Shown here in pieces: positions 7,952-15,371 of a stretch of DNA of 32,406 nucleotides (its first letter is position 1; each line of letters starts with the position of its first letter). The translations under genes and the position numbers were made by a program. Origin of the DNA: Minisyncoccota bacterium (lineage in GTDB: Bacteria; Patescibacteriota; Minisyncoccia; Phycocordibacterales; Zambryskibacteraceae); contig JAGVCW010000025.1 of the NCBI GenBank assembly GCA_020059045.1, positions 1 through 32,406 of the forward strand. Direction: 5' to 3'. The notes beneath the pieces were generated by a model that saw only the letters and a program-made list of their open reading frames with translations, was not told the origin of the DNA and ran no database searches.

Positions 7952-8043
7952 ATCCCGCCCCTTTAACTTAATAAGACCCACATTACTTTATTATATTAAT
8001 AATAACAAGACACCCCCCCACGTTTCATCTTTTTGGGCGGGAT
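7952..8043. repeat. Nine-base inverted repeat in the rpsF-ssb gap
   Basis: Perfect arms atcccgccc (7952-7960) and gggcgggat (8035-8043) enclose 74 bases that include a run of seven C. The arms fill the space between the rpsF stop and the ssb leader hairpin. In the transcript they would form a GC-rich stem, which could act as an attenuator, a processing site or a protein-binding site separating rpsF from ssb. There is no U-run after the stem. Confidence 0.55.
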
Positions 8044-8050
8044 AACCCGG

Positions 8051-8533
8051 TTAGGGCTCCTTAACAAGCTCTTCGATACTTTTGTCTATAGCTTCAGATG
8101 CCACTGTATCCTTAGGCAAAACAGTTTCTGCTCCTTCCTTTTTCTCCTCCGATTTCTCAACACTTTCTTTTAGAGGCACGGACACAATCTCTTCTGTCTT
8201 AGTCAGTAGAAACCTAAGAATATTTGGATCAGCTTCTAAGCTTTCTTTGTGCTTTAATAAGTTTTCTGCTGTTGCCTTAAACACATACCAGCCAAAATAA
8301 GCTAACTCAAATCTTTCTTTCTTGCCTTCGACTTCCTTCGTCATTTCATAAGCAAGTTCAGTCATCACAGGAAAAGCATCTCGAAGGATGACTCCTCCAA
8401 GCTTAATTACACCATCTTTCAAACGAGTTACTTCCTCAGAGACTTTTTCTTCGGAAATGGAAGGGAGGACTAAATACCCCACTTCGTAGACCCGTTCTGA
8501 GTCGCCTGACTCGGAAACAATTTCATCGGTCAT
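8051..8533 (-). CDS. rpsF: Ribosomal protein bS6 with C-terminal extension
   Basis: S6 dimerises with S18 in the 30S subunit. Residues about 14-115 follow the S6 fold: RVYEVGYLVLPSISEEKVSE, LAYEMTKEVEGKKERFELAY, YFGWYVFKATAENLLKHKES and ILRFLLTKTEE. Residues about 118-160 are an acidic and Lys-rich tail not needed for the fold, as seen in many S6 proteins. The gene heads the rpsF-ssb-rpsR cluster. Its start codon lies inside the first of two identical 11-base direct repeats (catatggacat on the plus strand), the second being 41 bases upstream. No clear promoter with both elements was found in the 103-base gap to tatD. Confidence 0.93.
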   Translation of the reverse strand: MTDEIVSESGDSERVYEVGYLVLPSISEEKVSEEVTRLKDGVIKLGGVILRDAFPVMTELAYEMTKEVEGKKERFELAYFGWYVFKATAENLLKHKESLEADPNILRFLLTKTEEIVSVPLKESVEKSEEKKEGAETVLPKDTVASEAIDKSIEELVKEP

Positions 8534-8582
8534 ATGGACATTCCTTAAATTATTAAGTTAGGAAAGACTAACATATGGACAT
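8531..8582. repeat. Direct repeat at the rpsF start
   Basis: catatggacat occurs at 8531-8541, including the rpsF start codon, and again at 8572-8582. The offset of 41 bases is close to four helical turns. In RNA the copies could be alternative sites for the same protein or initiating ribosome. Confidence 0.5.
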
Positions 8583-8636
8583 GGAAGGCGCAAATGCTTG
8601 ATTTTTTGCCTAGAACAGTTGTTGGTATGAGTCATA

Positions 8637-9422
8637 TTAAAACTTAATTCCAAATGTTCTAAGAGTATTTTCTACTAAAGTTTTTCCCACAAAATCCAAG
8701 TCCTCACCCCTAACTTCTGCAATCTTTTTTACCACTTCTATAACATAAGTTGGTTCGTTTCTCTTCCCACGATAAGGAGCAGGTGTTGCAAAAGGTGAAT
8801 CTGTCTCAGCAAGGATAGAGCTGATAGGAATATTTTTTATAACTTCGTCATAATCTCTAGCAAAAGTTATTGGTCCTGCAAATGAAATAGTAAAGCCCAG
8901 ATCTACAAACTTCTTTGCTTGTTCCAGATTGCCAGAGAAAAAATGAATGTTCCCACACAACTTACTGTTTTGTTCTTTGTAAATGGAAAGAATGTCAATC
9001 AATTCATCGTATGCAGAACGTGAGTGAATCATAAGAGGAAGATCGTGCTTCAGTGCAAACTTGATTTGAGTTTGAAACAAGTCTAATTGTCTTTTTTTGT
9101 CTTTTTCGTCGTTTGGATCAATACGGAAGTAATCAAGCCCACATTCCCCTATTGCCACAACTTTCGAGTGAGTTACTAGTTTTTCAAATTCTAATTCATC
9201 AAAAACTTGTTCTTTGTCATCAACCGGGTGCACTCCAACACAGGCAAACACCTCTCCGTGTCGACCTGCCAGGTTAACACATTCTTTTGAAGTTTTAAGG
9301 TCTGTTCCAACTGCGATAGCCCAAACATCGTTTTCTTTCATACGAGTAAGCACAGCTTCCTGGTCTGCACCGTAATCAGAGAAGTTAATGTGTGAATGAG
9401 CGTCGAAGTACTTAGGAAACAT
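8637..9422 (-). CDS. tatD: TatD-family metal-dependent DNase
   Basis: This is a 261-residue amidohydrolase-fold nuclease. The frame extends 12 codons upstream into the metG end, but the ATG at 9422 (MFPKYFDAHSHINF) gives the standard family start and leaves a 19-base gap. The metal ligands are visible: HxH at 9 and 11, the Glu in GECGLDYFR, the His in PLMIHSRSA, the His in NIHFFSG, and the Asp in ILAETDSPFATPAPYRGKRN. TatD proteins have 3'-5' exonuclease activity and are linked to DNA repair and quality control. The metG-tatD order is widespread in bacteria and supports co-transcription. Confidence 0.93.
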   Translation of the reverse strand: MFPKYFDAHSHINFSDYGADQEAVLTRMKENDVWAIAVGTDLKTSKECVNLAGRHGEVFACVGVHPVDDKEQVFDELEFEKLVTHSKVVAIGECGLDYFRIDPNDEKDKKRQLDLFQTQIKFALKHDLPLMIHSRSAYDELIDILSIYKEQNSKLCGNIHFFSGNLEQAKKFVDLGFTISFAGPITFARDYDEVIKNIPISSILAETDSPFATPAPYRGKRNEPTYVIEVVKKIAEVRGEDLDFVGKTLVENTLRTFGIKF

Positions 9423-9441
9423 AATAAGTAAGTAGTAATGA

Positions 9442-10905
9442 TTAATCCTTACGCACAAAAAGAGGAGCTTCTGGAGATTTATTTTCTTTTATTAATTTTT
9501 CTATTTTACCTGCAGTTATGGGCATGAATGGTCTTAATTTAATTGATATTTCAATCAAATATGCCAAAAAAACTTTGATATCTACTTCCGCTTTCTTCCT
9601 ATCAACCTTGATTGTCTTAAAGGGTTCGAGAGTTTGGATATCATTGTCTGCACGCTTTATCAAACTCCACAAGGAATCCACTGCTTCATTTACTTTAAAT
9701 TCAACAAAATAACTATCAATCTGCTCGTATAGATTGGTCTTCTTAAATAATTCTATATCTCTTTCGAGAGCTTTAATATTATTTACTTCTGCCATTTTCA
9801 TTATGCGTGACACTAGATTGCCCAAGCCATTTGCAAGATCAGCGTTGTATACAGCCTTGAATCTCTCTAGAGTCAAATCACTATCTTCAAACGGAGAAAC
9901 GTATCTCGCAAGATAGTAGCGAACTGCTTCATGACCATACTCATCGATAAGCATGAGCGGGTCTATGACATTACCAAGGGACTTGGACATTTTCTGTCCT
10001 CCGGAAGTTATAAGTCCGTGGACCAAAATGGCCTTTGGTAAAGGAAGTTTGGCTGAAAGAAGCATTGCGGGCCAAATAGCTGCATGGAAGCGCAGAATAT
10101 CTTTACCCACCACATGCAGATCAGCTGGCCAGAATTTATTGTAAAGATCACCATTCTTTGTACCGAAACCTAAGGCGCTTATATAATTGGTGAGTGCGTC
10201 ACCCCAAACATATATCCTTTGAGACAGATCCCCTGGAACTGGCACACCCACTGACACCTTGTCTGCAGAACGAGAAAAGCTAATATCCTCAAGGCCACGT
10301 TCAAGGAGCGCAAGGATTTCATTCTTTCGACTTTGTGGAATAATTCTAATCTCATCTGTTTCAATCTTTTGTTTTATCTCACTACTATATTTAGATAACT
10401 TAAAAAAGTAATTTTCTTCAGTCAATTCCTGTGGTGCTTCTCCGTGATCTGGGCACACGCCATTTACTAAATCTTTTTCAGTTAAAAATGCTTCATGCCC
10501 TACACAATATAGACCTTTGTATTCTCTCTTCTCGAGATCACCCGCGGCTACTAACCTATTCCACATTTCGATTACCCCAGGCCAATGCTTCTCTTCGTCT
10601 GATGTACGAATAAACTGATCATAAGAAATACCGAGCATTTTAAACAAGCTCTTGAAACCAGAAACCGTCTCATCTAGATAATCTTTCGTATTAATGTTTG
10701 CATCCTTTGCAGCTCTCACCACTTTTTCAGTATTTTCATCTGCTCCAGTTAGAAAGTAGACCTCCTCTCCTTTAAGCCTGTGGTAGCGAGCGAAAATATC
10801 ACAAAGCGTTGTTGTGTATTCATGACCCATATGCAAATTTGCATTTGGGTAATATATCGGAGTAGTTATATAAAAGGGTTTACCCTTCTCTTCTTGTTTA
10901 CTCAT
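9442..10905 (-). CDS. metG: Methionyl-tRNA synthetase
   Basis: This is a class I enzyme that charges tRNA-Met. Of its 487 residues, the HIGH-type motif is HMGH at 25-28 inside PIYYPNANLHMGHEYTTT, and KMSKSLGNVIDP lies near residue 305. The connective domain contains only a reduced Cys/His set (CVGHEAF ... CPDHGE), typical of the short, low-zinc form. The anticodon-binding helical domain is at the C-terminus (LIKRADNDIQTLEPF). There is no C-terminal tRNA-binding (Arc1p/EMAP-like) domain. The gene lies 20 bases after the permease gene and 19 bases before tatD, so it belongs to a minus-strand operon. Confidence 0.96.
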   Translation of the reverse strand: MSKQEEKGKPFYITTPIYYPNANLHMGHEYTTTLCDIFARYHRLKGEEVYFLTGADENTEKVVRAAKDANINTKDYLDETVSGFKSLFKMLGISYDQFIRTSDEEKHWPGVIEMWNRLVAAGDLEKREYKGLYCVGHEAFLTEKDLVNGVCPDHGEAPQELTEENYFFKLSKYSSEIKQKIETDEIRIIPQSRKNEILALLERGLEDISFSRSADKVSVGVPVPGDLSQRIYVWGDALTNYISALGFGTKNGDLYNKFWPADLHVVGKDILRFHAAIWPAMLLSAKLPLPKAILVHGLITSGGQKMSKSLGNVIDPLMLIDEYGHEAVRYYLARYVSPFEDSDLTLERFKAVYNADLANGLGNLVSRIMKMAEVNNIKALERDIELFKKTNLYEQIDSYFVEFKVNEAVDSLWSLIKRADNDIQTLEPFKTIKVDRKKAEVDIKVFLAYLIEISIKLRPFMPITAGKIEKLIKENKSPEAPLFVRKD

Positions 10906-10925
10906 ATTAAACCTGGATTAAGAAA

Positions 10926-11987
10926 TTAGTTTTTGGAAGCTTCAGACTTACGTTTTTCTACATCGTTCAAAAATTCCATGATAACTGCCGCAAGTGGGAC
11001 TGACAAAAGAATACCAAGGAAACCAGCAAGCTGACCTCCTATAACTAGAGCGAGTATAGAAATAATTGGAGGAACTCCTACAACCTTTTTCACCACAAGT
11101 GGGTATATTAGCTGGCTTTCAAACTGCTGAATTATGAGGTAAAGTCCTGCAACTATTAACGCAAGTGTTAGGCCGCCATCGAGGAACCCGATAAGAATGG
11201 CAGGAGTAGCTGCAAGGAAAGCACCGAAAATTGGTATGAGCTCAAATAGTGCTGTAAGCACACTTAGCAATAATGCATGCCTTACTCCAATAAGTGTTAA
11301 GCCAAGAAATGTAAGAACACCAACAATAACAATAAGTAGAAGCTGTCCTTGCATCCAAAGACCAATCTTGTCCTTCGACCTTCTCCAGAGATCCGCAACG
11401 TATTTCTCATGAGTTGCAGGAGTAACAATACGTAGAAACTTTCCCACACCATCCTCCTGCACTGCCAGATAGAACGAAAGTACTATTATAAGTAGGAAGC
11501 TTAGAACTCCGCCGAAAACCACATTTATAGTTCCCAAGAAACCACTTGAAATATTTGCAAGAGTAGAATTAATCTTGCCAATGATCTGGGGTAGAGAGAA
11601 ACTTTCAGAAAAACCTTGGAATATGTTTTGCGATACTTGCCCTGCGGTCGATGTAGCACTTTGTGTCAAGACAGTTGAGTATTCTGGCAAAGTTTGGAGG
11701 AAATCAAGTGACTCACCAACAAGTGGTAAGAGCAGAAAGTAAAATGTGGCAACAAAAAGTATTACAATACCCAAGTAAATTATAAGAACGGAGAGAACTC
11801 GTGGAACACGTCTCGTCACAAACCATCTTGTACCTGGCTCAATGGCAGAAGCTATGACAATAGCTGCGAGTATTACCATCACCACATCCCGGATGAGGAA
11901 TAACAAGTAGGCCAAGAAACCTATAATTATAGCCCTAATAAAGGTTCCTGATGTAATGCTGAATGACACTTCCTCCTTTTGTTGCAT
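10926..11987 (-). CDS. AI-2E family (PerM/YdiK-type) membrane permease
   Basis: This 353-residue polytopic protein has the family's pattern. A pair of N-terminal helices (FIRAIIIGFLAYLLFLI, VVMVILAAIVIASAIEP) is followed by another pair after the RVPRVLSVLIIYLGIV segment. A long amphipathic periplasmic loop (about 85-150) comes next, then a group of helices ending with SILALVIGGQLAGFLGILLS and VPLAAVIMEFLND. The motif GVLTFLGLTLIGVRHALLLS before FELIPIFGAFLAATPAI is characteristic. Members export autoinducer-2 in a few species, but most are exporters or ion antiporters of unknown substrate. It sits between the M16 peptidase and metG with short gaps, consistent with one operon. Confidence 0.9.
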   Translation of the reverse strand: MQQKEEVSFSITSGTFIRAIIIGFLAYLLFLIRDVVMVILAAIVIASAIEPGTRWFVTRRVPRVLSVLIIYLGIVILFVATFYFLLLPLVGESLDFLQTLPEYSTVLTQSATSTAGQVSQNIFQGFSESFSLPQIIGKINSTLANISSGFLGTINVVFGGVLSFLLIIVLSFYLAVQEDGVGKFLRIVTPATHEKYVADLWRRSKDKIGLWMQGQLLLIVIVGVLTFLGLTLIGVRHALLLSVLTALFELIPIFGAFLAATPAILIGFLDGGLTLALIVAGLYLIIQQFESQLIYPLVVKKVVGVPPIISILALVIGGQLAGFLGILLSVPLAAVIMEFLNDVEKRKSEASKN

Positions 11988-12018
11988 TAGGACATCATAC
12001 CACGATAACGTTACCCTG

Positions 12019-13287
12019 TTAAATCTTTAGAATCGCACGTAACTCTTTTTCATTTTCAACATCACCAACTAAAGCCAGATTGAGGCGGTTGTTATGAAAA
12101 ATATCTTTCGCAACATTCTTTATATCTTTTGCAGTAACCTTTTTTATTTTATGTTCAATTTCTGATGGAGTCTCGAGTTTTCCTTTTGTCACTTCTTGAA
12201 GCGCATAGAATCCCCCGAGCCCATCTGATGACTCAAGATTCAAGTGCATTGTTCCAATTATATAGTCTTTCGTTTTCTGAAGTTCAGCATCTTTTACTTC
12301 TTCACGTAAAAGCTTTTTAAATTCTTCTATGATCGCGGAAACTACCTCTTTGACTCGCGACTTATCTACGCCAGCACTTACATACAATGAGCCGTGATTT
12401 GCATACGTATCCGTGTCGCAGTGAACATAGTAACCTACTCCCATTTCTTCACGCAGTTTGGCAAAAAGCCTAGAACTCATTCCTCCCCCAAGAATTGTCT
12501 CAAGCACCGAAAGAGCAATGTTTCTCTCATCTCCTGCTCCCCAAGTACGAACTCCGAGTACAAGATGTGTTTGGTCCGTTTTCTTATATTTGACCTTAAT
12601 CTTTGGCTTAGACTGCTTCTCTGTTAATTTTGGATTCTTAGGCCTTGGAGCGGTCGATATCCGAGCAAAAGATTTTTCTACCAATTCTTCAACAATACTT
12701 TGGTTAAATGCACCAGATACTATTACAATTGTTGCCTTAGCAACATAATGTTTTGATCTGTACCCAATAAAGTCGTCTCTTACAATTTTCTTAATCACAT
12801 CTCTATCTCCTAAAATATTACTTCCTGCAGGATCACTTCCATATAAAAGCTCTAGAAAAAGATATGGTGCAAGTGCCTGGGGGGTGTCTTCATACATATT
12901 CATCTCCTCAAGTATCACGCCTTTCTCCTTCTCTATCTCTGATACTGGAAAAGTTGAATTTAAGTATATATCTGTGAGAACATCTACAATCTTTTCAGTG
13001 TGTTTAGGATGAGCTTTGGCCCAATAACCTGTATATTCATGCATTGTAAAGGCGTTTGATCTTGACCCAATACCATCTAAATCTCTTGCAATATCCATGG
13101 CTGTCGGCCTCTTTTCTGTACCTTTAAAACACATATGCTCCAGAAAATGAGATATGCCATTTTGGGTTTTTAACTCATATTTTGCACCAGTTTCGGCGAC
13201 AACCATTATTGTAGTGGTACTACTTGATTCAATTGGGACAGTAATAAGGCGAAGGCCGTTCTCAAAGGTTTTTTTAGTAAAATTCAT
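12019..13287 (-). CDS. M16 family zinc metallopeptidase
   Basis: This is a 422-residue pitrilysin-type protease. The inverted zinc motif HxxEH is HFLEH at residues 47-51, with the third ligand Glu127 in EKGVILEEMNMYE, 76 residues on as in the family. The second half carries the non-catalytic domain, including GGGMSSRLFAKLREEMGVGYYV with the conserved Arg/Tyr region. Single-chain subunits of this length work as homodimers or with a partner in related bacteria; no partner is seen here. Substrates are small peptides or leader sequences in known members. It heads the minus-strand series M16-permease-metG-tatD. No Shine-Dalgarno sequence precedes the ATG. Confidence 0.93.
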   Translation of the reverse strand: MNFTKKTFENGLRLITVPIESSSTTTIMVVAETGAKYELKTQNGISHFLEHMCFKGTEKRPTAMDIARDLDGIGSRSNAFTMHEYTGYWAKAHPKHTEKIVDVLTDIYLNSTFPVSEIEKEKGVILEEMNMYEDTPQALAPYLFLELLYGSDPAGSNILGDRDVIKKIVRDDFIGYRSKHYVAKATIVIVSGAFNQSIVEELVEKSFARISTAPRPKNPKLTEKQSKPKIKVKYKKTDQTHLVLGVRTWGAGDERNIALSVLETILGGGMSSRLFAKLREEMGVGYYVHCDTDTYANHGSLYVSAGVDKSRVKEVVSAIIEEFKKLLREEVKDAELQKTKDYIIGTMHLNLESSDGLGGFYALQEVTKGKLETPSEIEHKIKKVTAKDIKNVAKDIFHNNRLNLALVGDVENEKELRAILKI

Positions 13288-13355
13288 TGGATGAGTCTAT
13301 CAAAAAATTTGGAAAGAATGAATGAACTTGCATATGACTCTTAAAAAATTATAAA

Positions 13356-13380
13356 ACCGTAAGGGATTTACCCTTACGGT
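13356..13380 (-). terminator. Intrinsic terminator after the 72-residue orphan
   Basis: A ten-base perfect stem (accgtaaggg/cccttacggt) with a five-base loop is followed on the minus strand by ttttataatttttt. The stop codon of the upstream small gene lies in the stem, which supports that gene being real and separately transcribed from the M16 operon. Confidence 0.85.
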
Positions 13381-13592
13381 GAACTGTGCCAAACAACCCT
13401 TAGTCTGTGCCAAAGCAGAAACTTGCCACCGTTCGGAGCACGATCTCCATACACCTGCCTATAGGCTTCTCGTATCTTGTCTTCCGAAATTCTACCAACA
13501 TTTGGGCCAAGGATAACTGCAACCTGCTCGATCTTCAGAGCTTCAGATGCGGTAGAGACAAGATCACTTTCGCCTGACAAAGAAGGTTTCAT
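13374..13592 (-). CDS. Small protein of unknown function
   Basis: This is a 72-residue protein with no recognised family. The frame opens at a TTG at 13595, but the ATG at 13592 is preferred because AAGGAG lies five bases upstream, a strong Shine-Dalgarno sequence. The sequence has two helical-looking blocks (LVSTASEALKIEQVAVIL and ISEDKIREAYRQVYGDRAP) and a Trp/Arg-rich tail (LLWHRLRVVWHSSP). It is followed at once by a strong terminator. The clear RBS, clean frame and terminator support expression as a monocistronic unit. Confidence 0.6.
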   Translation of the reverse strand: MKPSLSGESDLVSTASEALKIEQVAVILGPNVGRISEDKIREAYRQVYGDRAPNGGKFLLWHRLRVVWHSSP

Positions 13593-13694
13593 CAAAACTC
13601 CTTGGGAAGGTCAGTACTAATGATATCACTCACTAAGTCAATATATAAAGGGTAATGGATTTCAGTTTGATTAAAAAAACCGCATGCCTTTCGA

Positions 13695-13958
13695 CTAGCG
13701 ATTTGGAACTGGAGATCGATTGTTTTTTAATTCTTGTATTCGTTTATGAATTTGATCCGCTACTTGAGGAGAGACAATTGGTCGCCCAAATACTTCGCTA
13801 TATATTGGGCCAATATCTTCTAGTCCTTTAGCGAAGATCTTAGTCGCCGCGAGTTCAATCTGTGCTTTCAGATTAACAATTTCTCCTCTTCGCTCTGTGT
13901 TTATCTCCGTAGCAGAGTGTCTTGTTTTCGGCCCCCCTTTCAGACGAATTAGGGTCAT
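13695..13958 (-). CDS. Small protein of unknown function
   Basis: This is an 87-residue, basic, mainly helical protein. Two ATGs lie close together at 13964 and 13958. CTGGAG directly abuts the first and is six bases before the second, so 13958 (MTLIRLKGG) is the better start. The middle (RGEIVNLKAQIELAATKIFA) could form a short coiled coil. The C-terminal part (SPQVADQIHKRIQELKNNRS) is again helical and charged. I see no known motif. It sits between glyS and the 72-residue orphan on the same strand and is about 50 bases from glyS. Confidence 0.55.
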   Translation of the reverse strand: MTLIRLKGGPKTRHSATEINTERRGEIVNLKAQIELAATKIFAKGLEDIGPIYSEVFGRPIVSPQVADQIHKRIQELKNNRSPVPNR

Positions 13959-14020
13959 ACCCATCTCCAGGTGAAAGAACGAAGTTCATAGTACATCAAA
14001 ATAATTAGGCTGGCAAGACT

Positions 14021-15355
14021 CTACTTCGTGAGAAAACTTACTAATTCACTTACGCCCACTCTCTCCTGATTACCTGTGTCTCTATCTCGCACTGTTACGG
14101 TATTATCATCAAGTGTTTGAAAATCTATTGTGACGCATTGTGGAGTGCCGATTTCATCTTGCCTTCTGTATCGCTTGCCTATGTTTCCATTGTCATCAAA
14201 CTCAGTGCTTGGAATCTGCTTTTTAATAAGAGCATGTACATCACGTGCCTTACTTATCAAATCTGGTTTGTTCTTTAGAAGTGGAAAAACGGCTACTTGA
14301 ATGGGAGCCAGGTGCTTTGCAAGTTTCAAATACGATCTAGTTTCTCCACCCAATTCATCTTCAGAATAAGCTTCAAGCAAAACAAAGAGAACCGCCCTAT
14401 CTACTCCCCCAGAGCACTCAATATCCCAAGGGATATAACGCTCTTTCTTTTCTTCATCAAAATATGACAAATCTTTGCCTGAGTATTCATTGTGTCTCTT
14501 CAAGTCCCAGTCTCCACGGTGATGAATCCCCCAAGCCTCTTTCCATCCGCCAAAAGGCGCGTTGTATTCAATATCCCAAGCATCCTTTGCATAGTGAGCT
14601 CGTTCATCTGAAGCATGCGCTCTAAGGCGCAAGTTTTCTTTCTTGAATCCAAGATTTAAATACCAATTAAACGCAAACTCCTTCCAATATTCAAACATTT
14701 TCTTTCCCTCTTCCTCGTCAGGTCGAATATAATATTGAAGTTCCATTTGTTCAAACTCACGCTGTCGAAAAAGGAAGTCTCGAGGGGTAATTTCATTCCG
14801 AAAAGCTTTTCCAATTTGGCCAATACCAAATGGAATTTTTGGATGCATCGAGTCCAAAATATTTTTGAAATTAACATGTACACCTTGGGTTATTTCTCCA
14901 CGTAAATAGACCTTAGTAGCAGAATCCTGTGATGCGCCGAGCTTTGTTTCGACTAGTAGATTAAAAACTTTTGGTTCTGACCATTTTGTTTTTTCTTTCT
15001 TTTTTGTGTGCATGTCTTCATGCTCCTTGATCGCGTCTAAGAGATCCTCCCTAATACGAGCGTGACAAAGTTCGCATTCAACTAGTGGATCACTGAATTG
15101 CTCAGTGTGTCCACTCGCCTCCCAAACTCGCTCAGGCATAAGTATTGCTGCACTCATTCCATACACATCCTCTCTCTCAGAAATAAATTTATTCCAAAAG
15201 TATTGTTTTATATTGTGTCTAAGCTCAACTCCAAGTGGGCCATAATCATAGATGCCGGCCAAGCCACCATAAATTTCTGATCCGGGGAAAATAAACCCCC
15301 GACGCTTGGCAAGAGAGACGATCTTTTCTAATTTTTCTGAATCAGATTTCAACAT
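14021..15355 (-). CDS. glyS: Glycyl-tRNA synthetase (alpha2, class II)
   Basis: This 444-residue enzyme charges tRNA-Gly. It is the dimeric type found in archaea, eukaryotes and many bacteria. The N-terminal region has GSEIYGGLAGIYDYGPLGVE (motif 1 area). A CELC pair belongs to the insertion. Motif 2 is FRNEITPRDFLFRQREF, and motif 3 is SGGVDRAVLFVLLEAY. The C-terminal anticodon-binding domain begins near HLAPIQVAVFPLLKNK and ends with VTVRDRDTGNQERVGV. Length is typical of compact members. The start is 16 bases after the preceding gene, so it is co-transcribed with ileS-recO and the membrane-anchored protein. Confidence 0.96.
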   Translation of the reverse strand: MLKSDSEKLEKIVSLAKRRGFIFPGSEIYGGLAGIYDYGPLGVELRHNIKQYFWNKFISEREDVYGMSAAILMPERVWEASGHTEQFSDPLVECELCHARIREDLLDAIKEHEDMHTKKKEKTKWSEPKVFNLLVETKLGASQDSATKVYLRGEITQGVHVNFKNILDSMHPKIPFGIGQIGKAFRNEITPRDFLFRQREFEQMELQYYIRPDEEEGKKMFEYWKEFAFNWYLNLGFKKENLRLRAHASDERAHYAKDAWDIEYNAPFGGWKEAWGIHHRGDWDLKRHNEYSGKDLSYFDEEKKERYIPWDIECSGGVDRAVLFVLLEAYSEDELGGETRSYLKLAKHLAPIQVAVFPLLKNKPDLISKARDVHALIKKQIPSTEFDDNGNIGKRYRRQDEIGTPQCVTIDFQTLDDNTVTVRDRDTGNQERVGVSELVSFLTK

Positions 15356-15371
15356 AGAAATACTTAATTTT

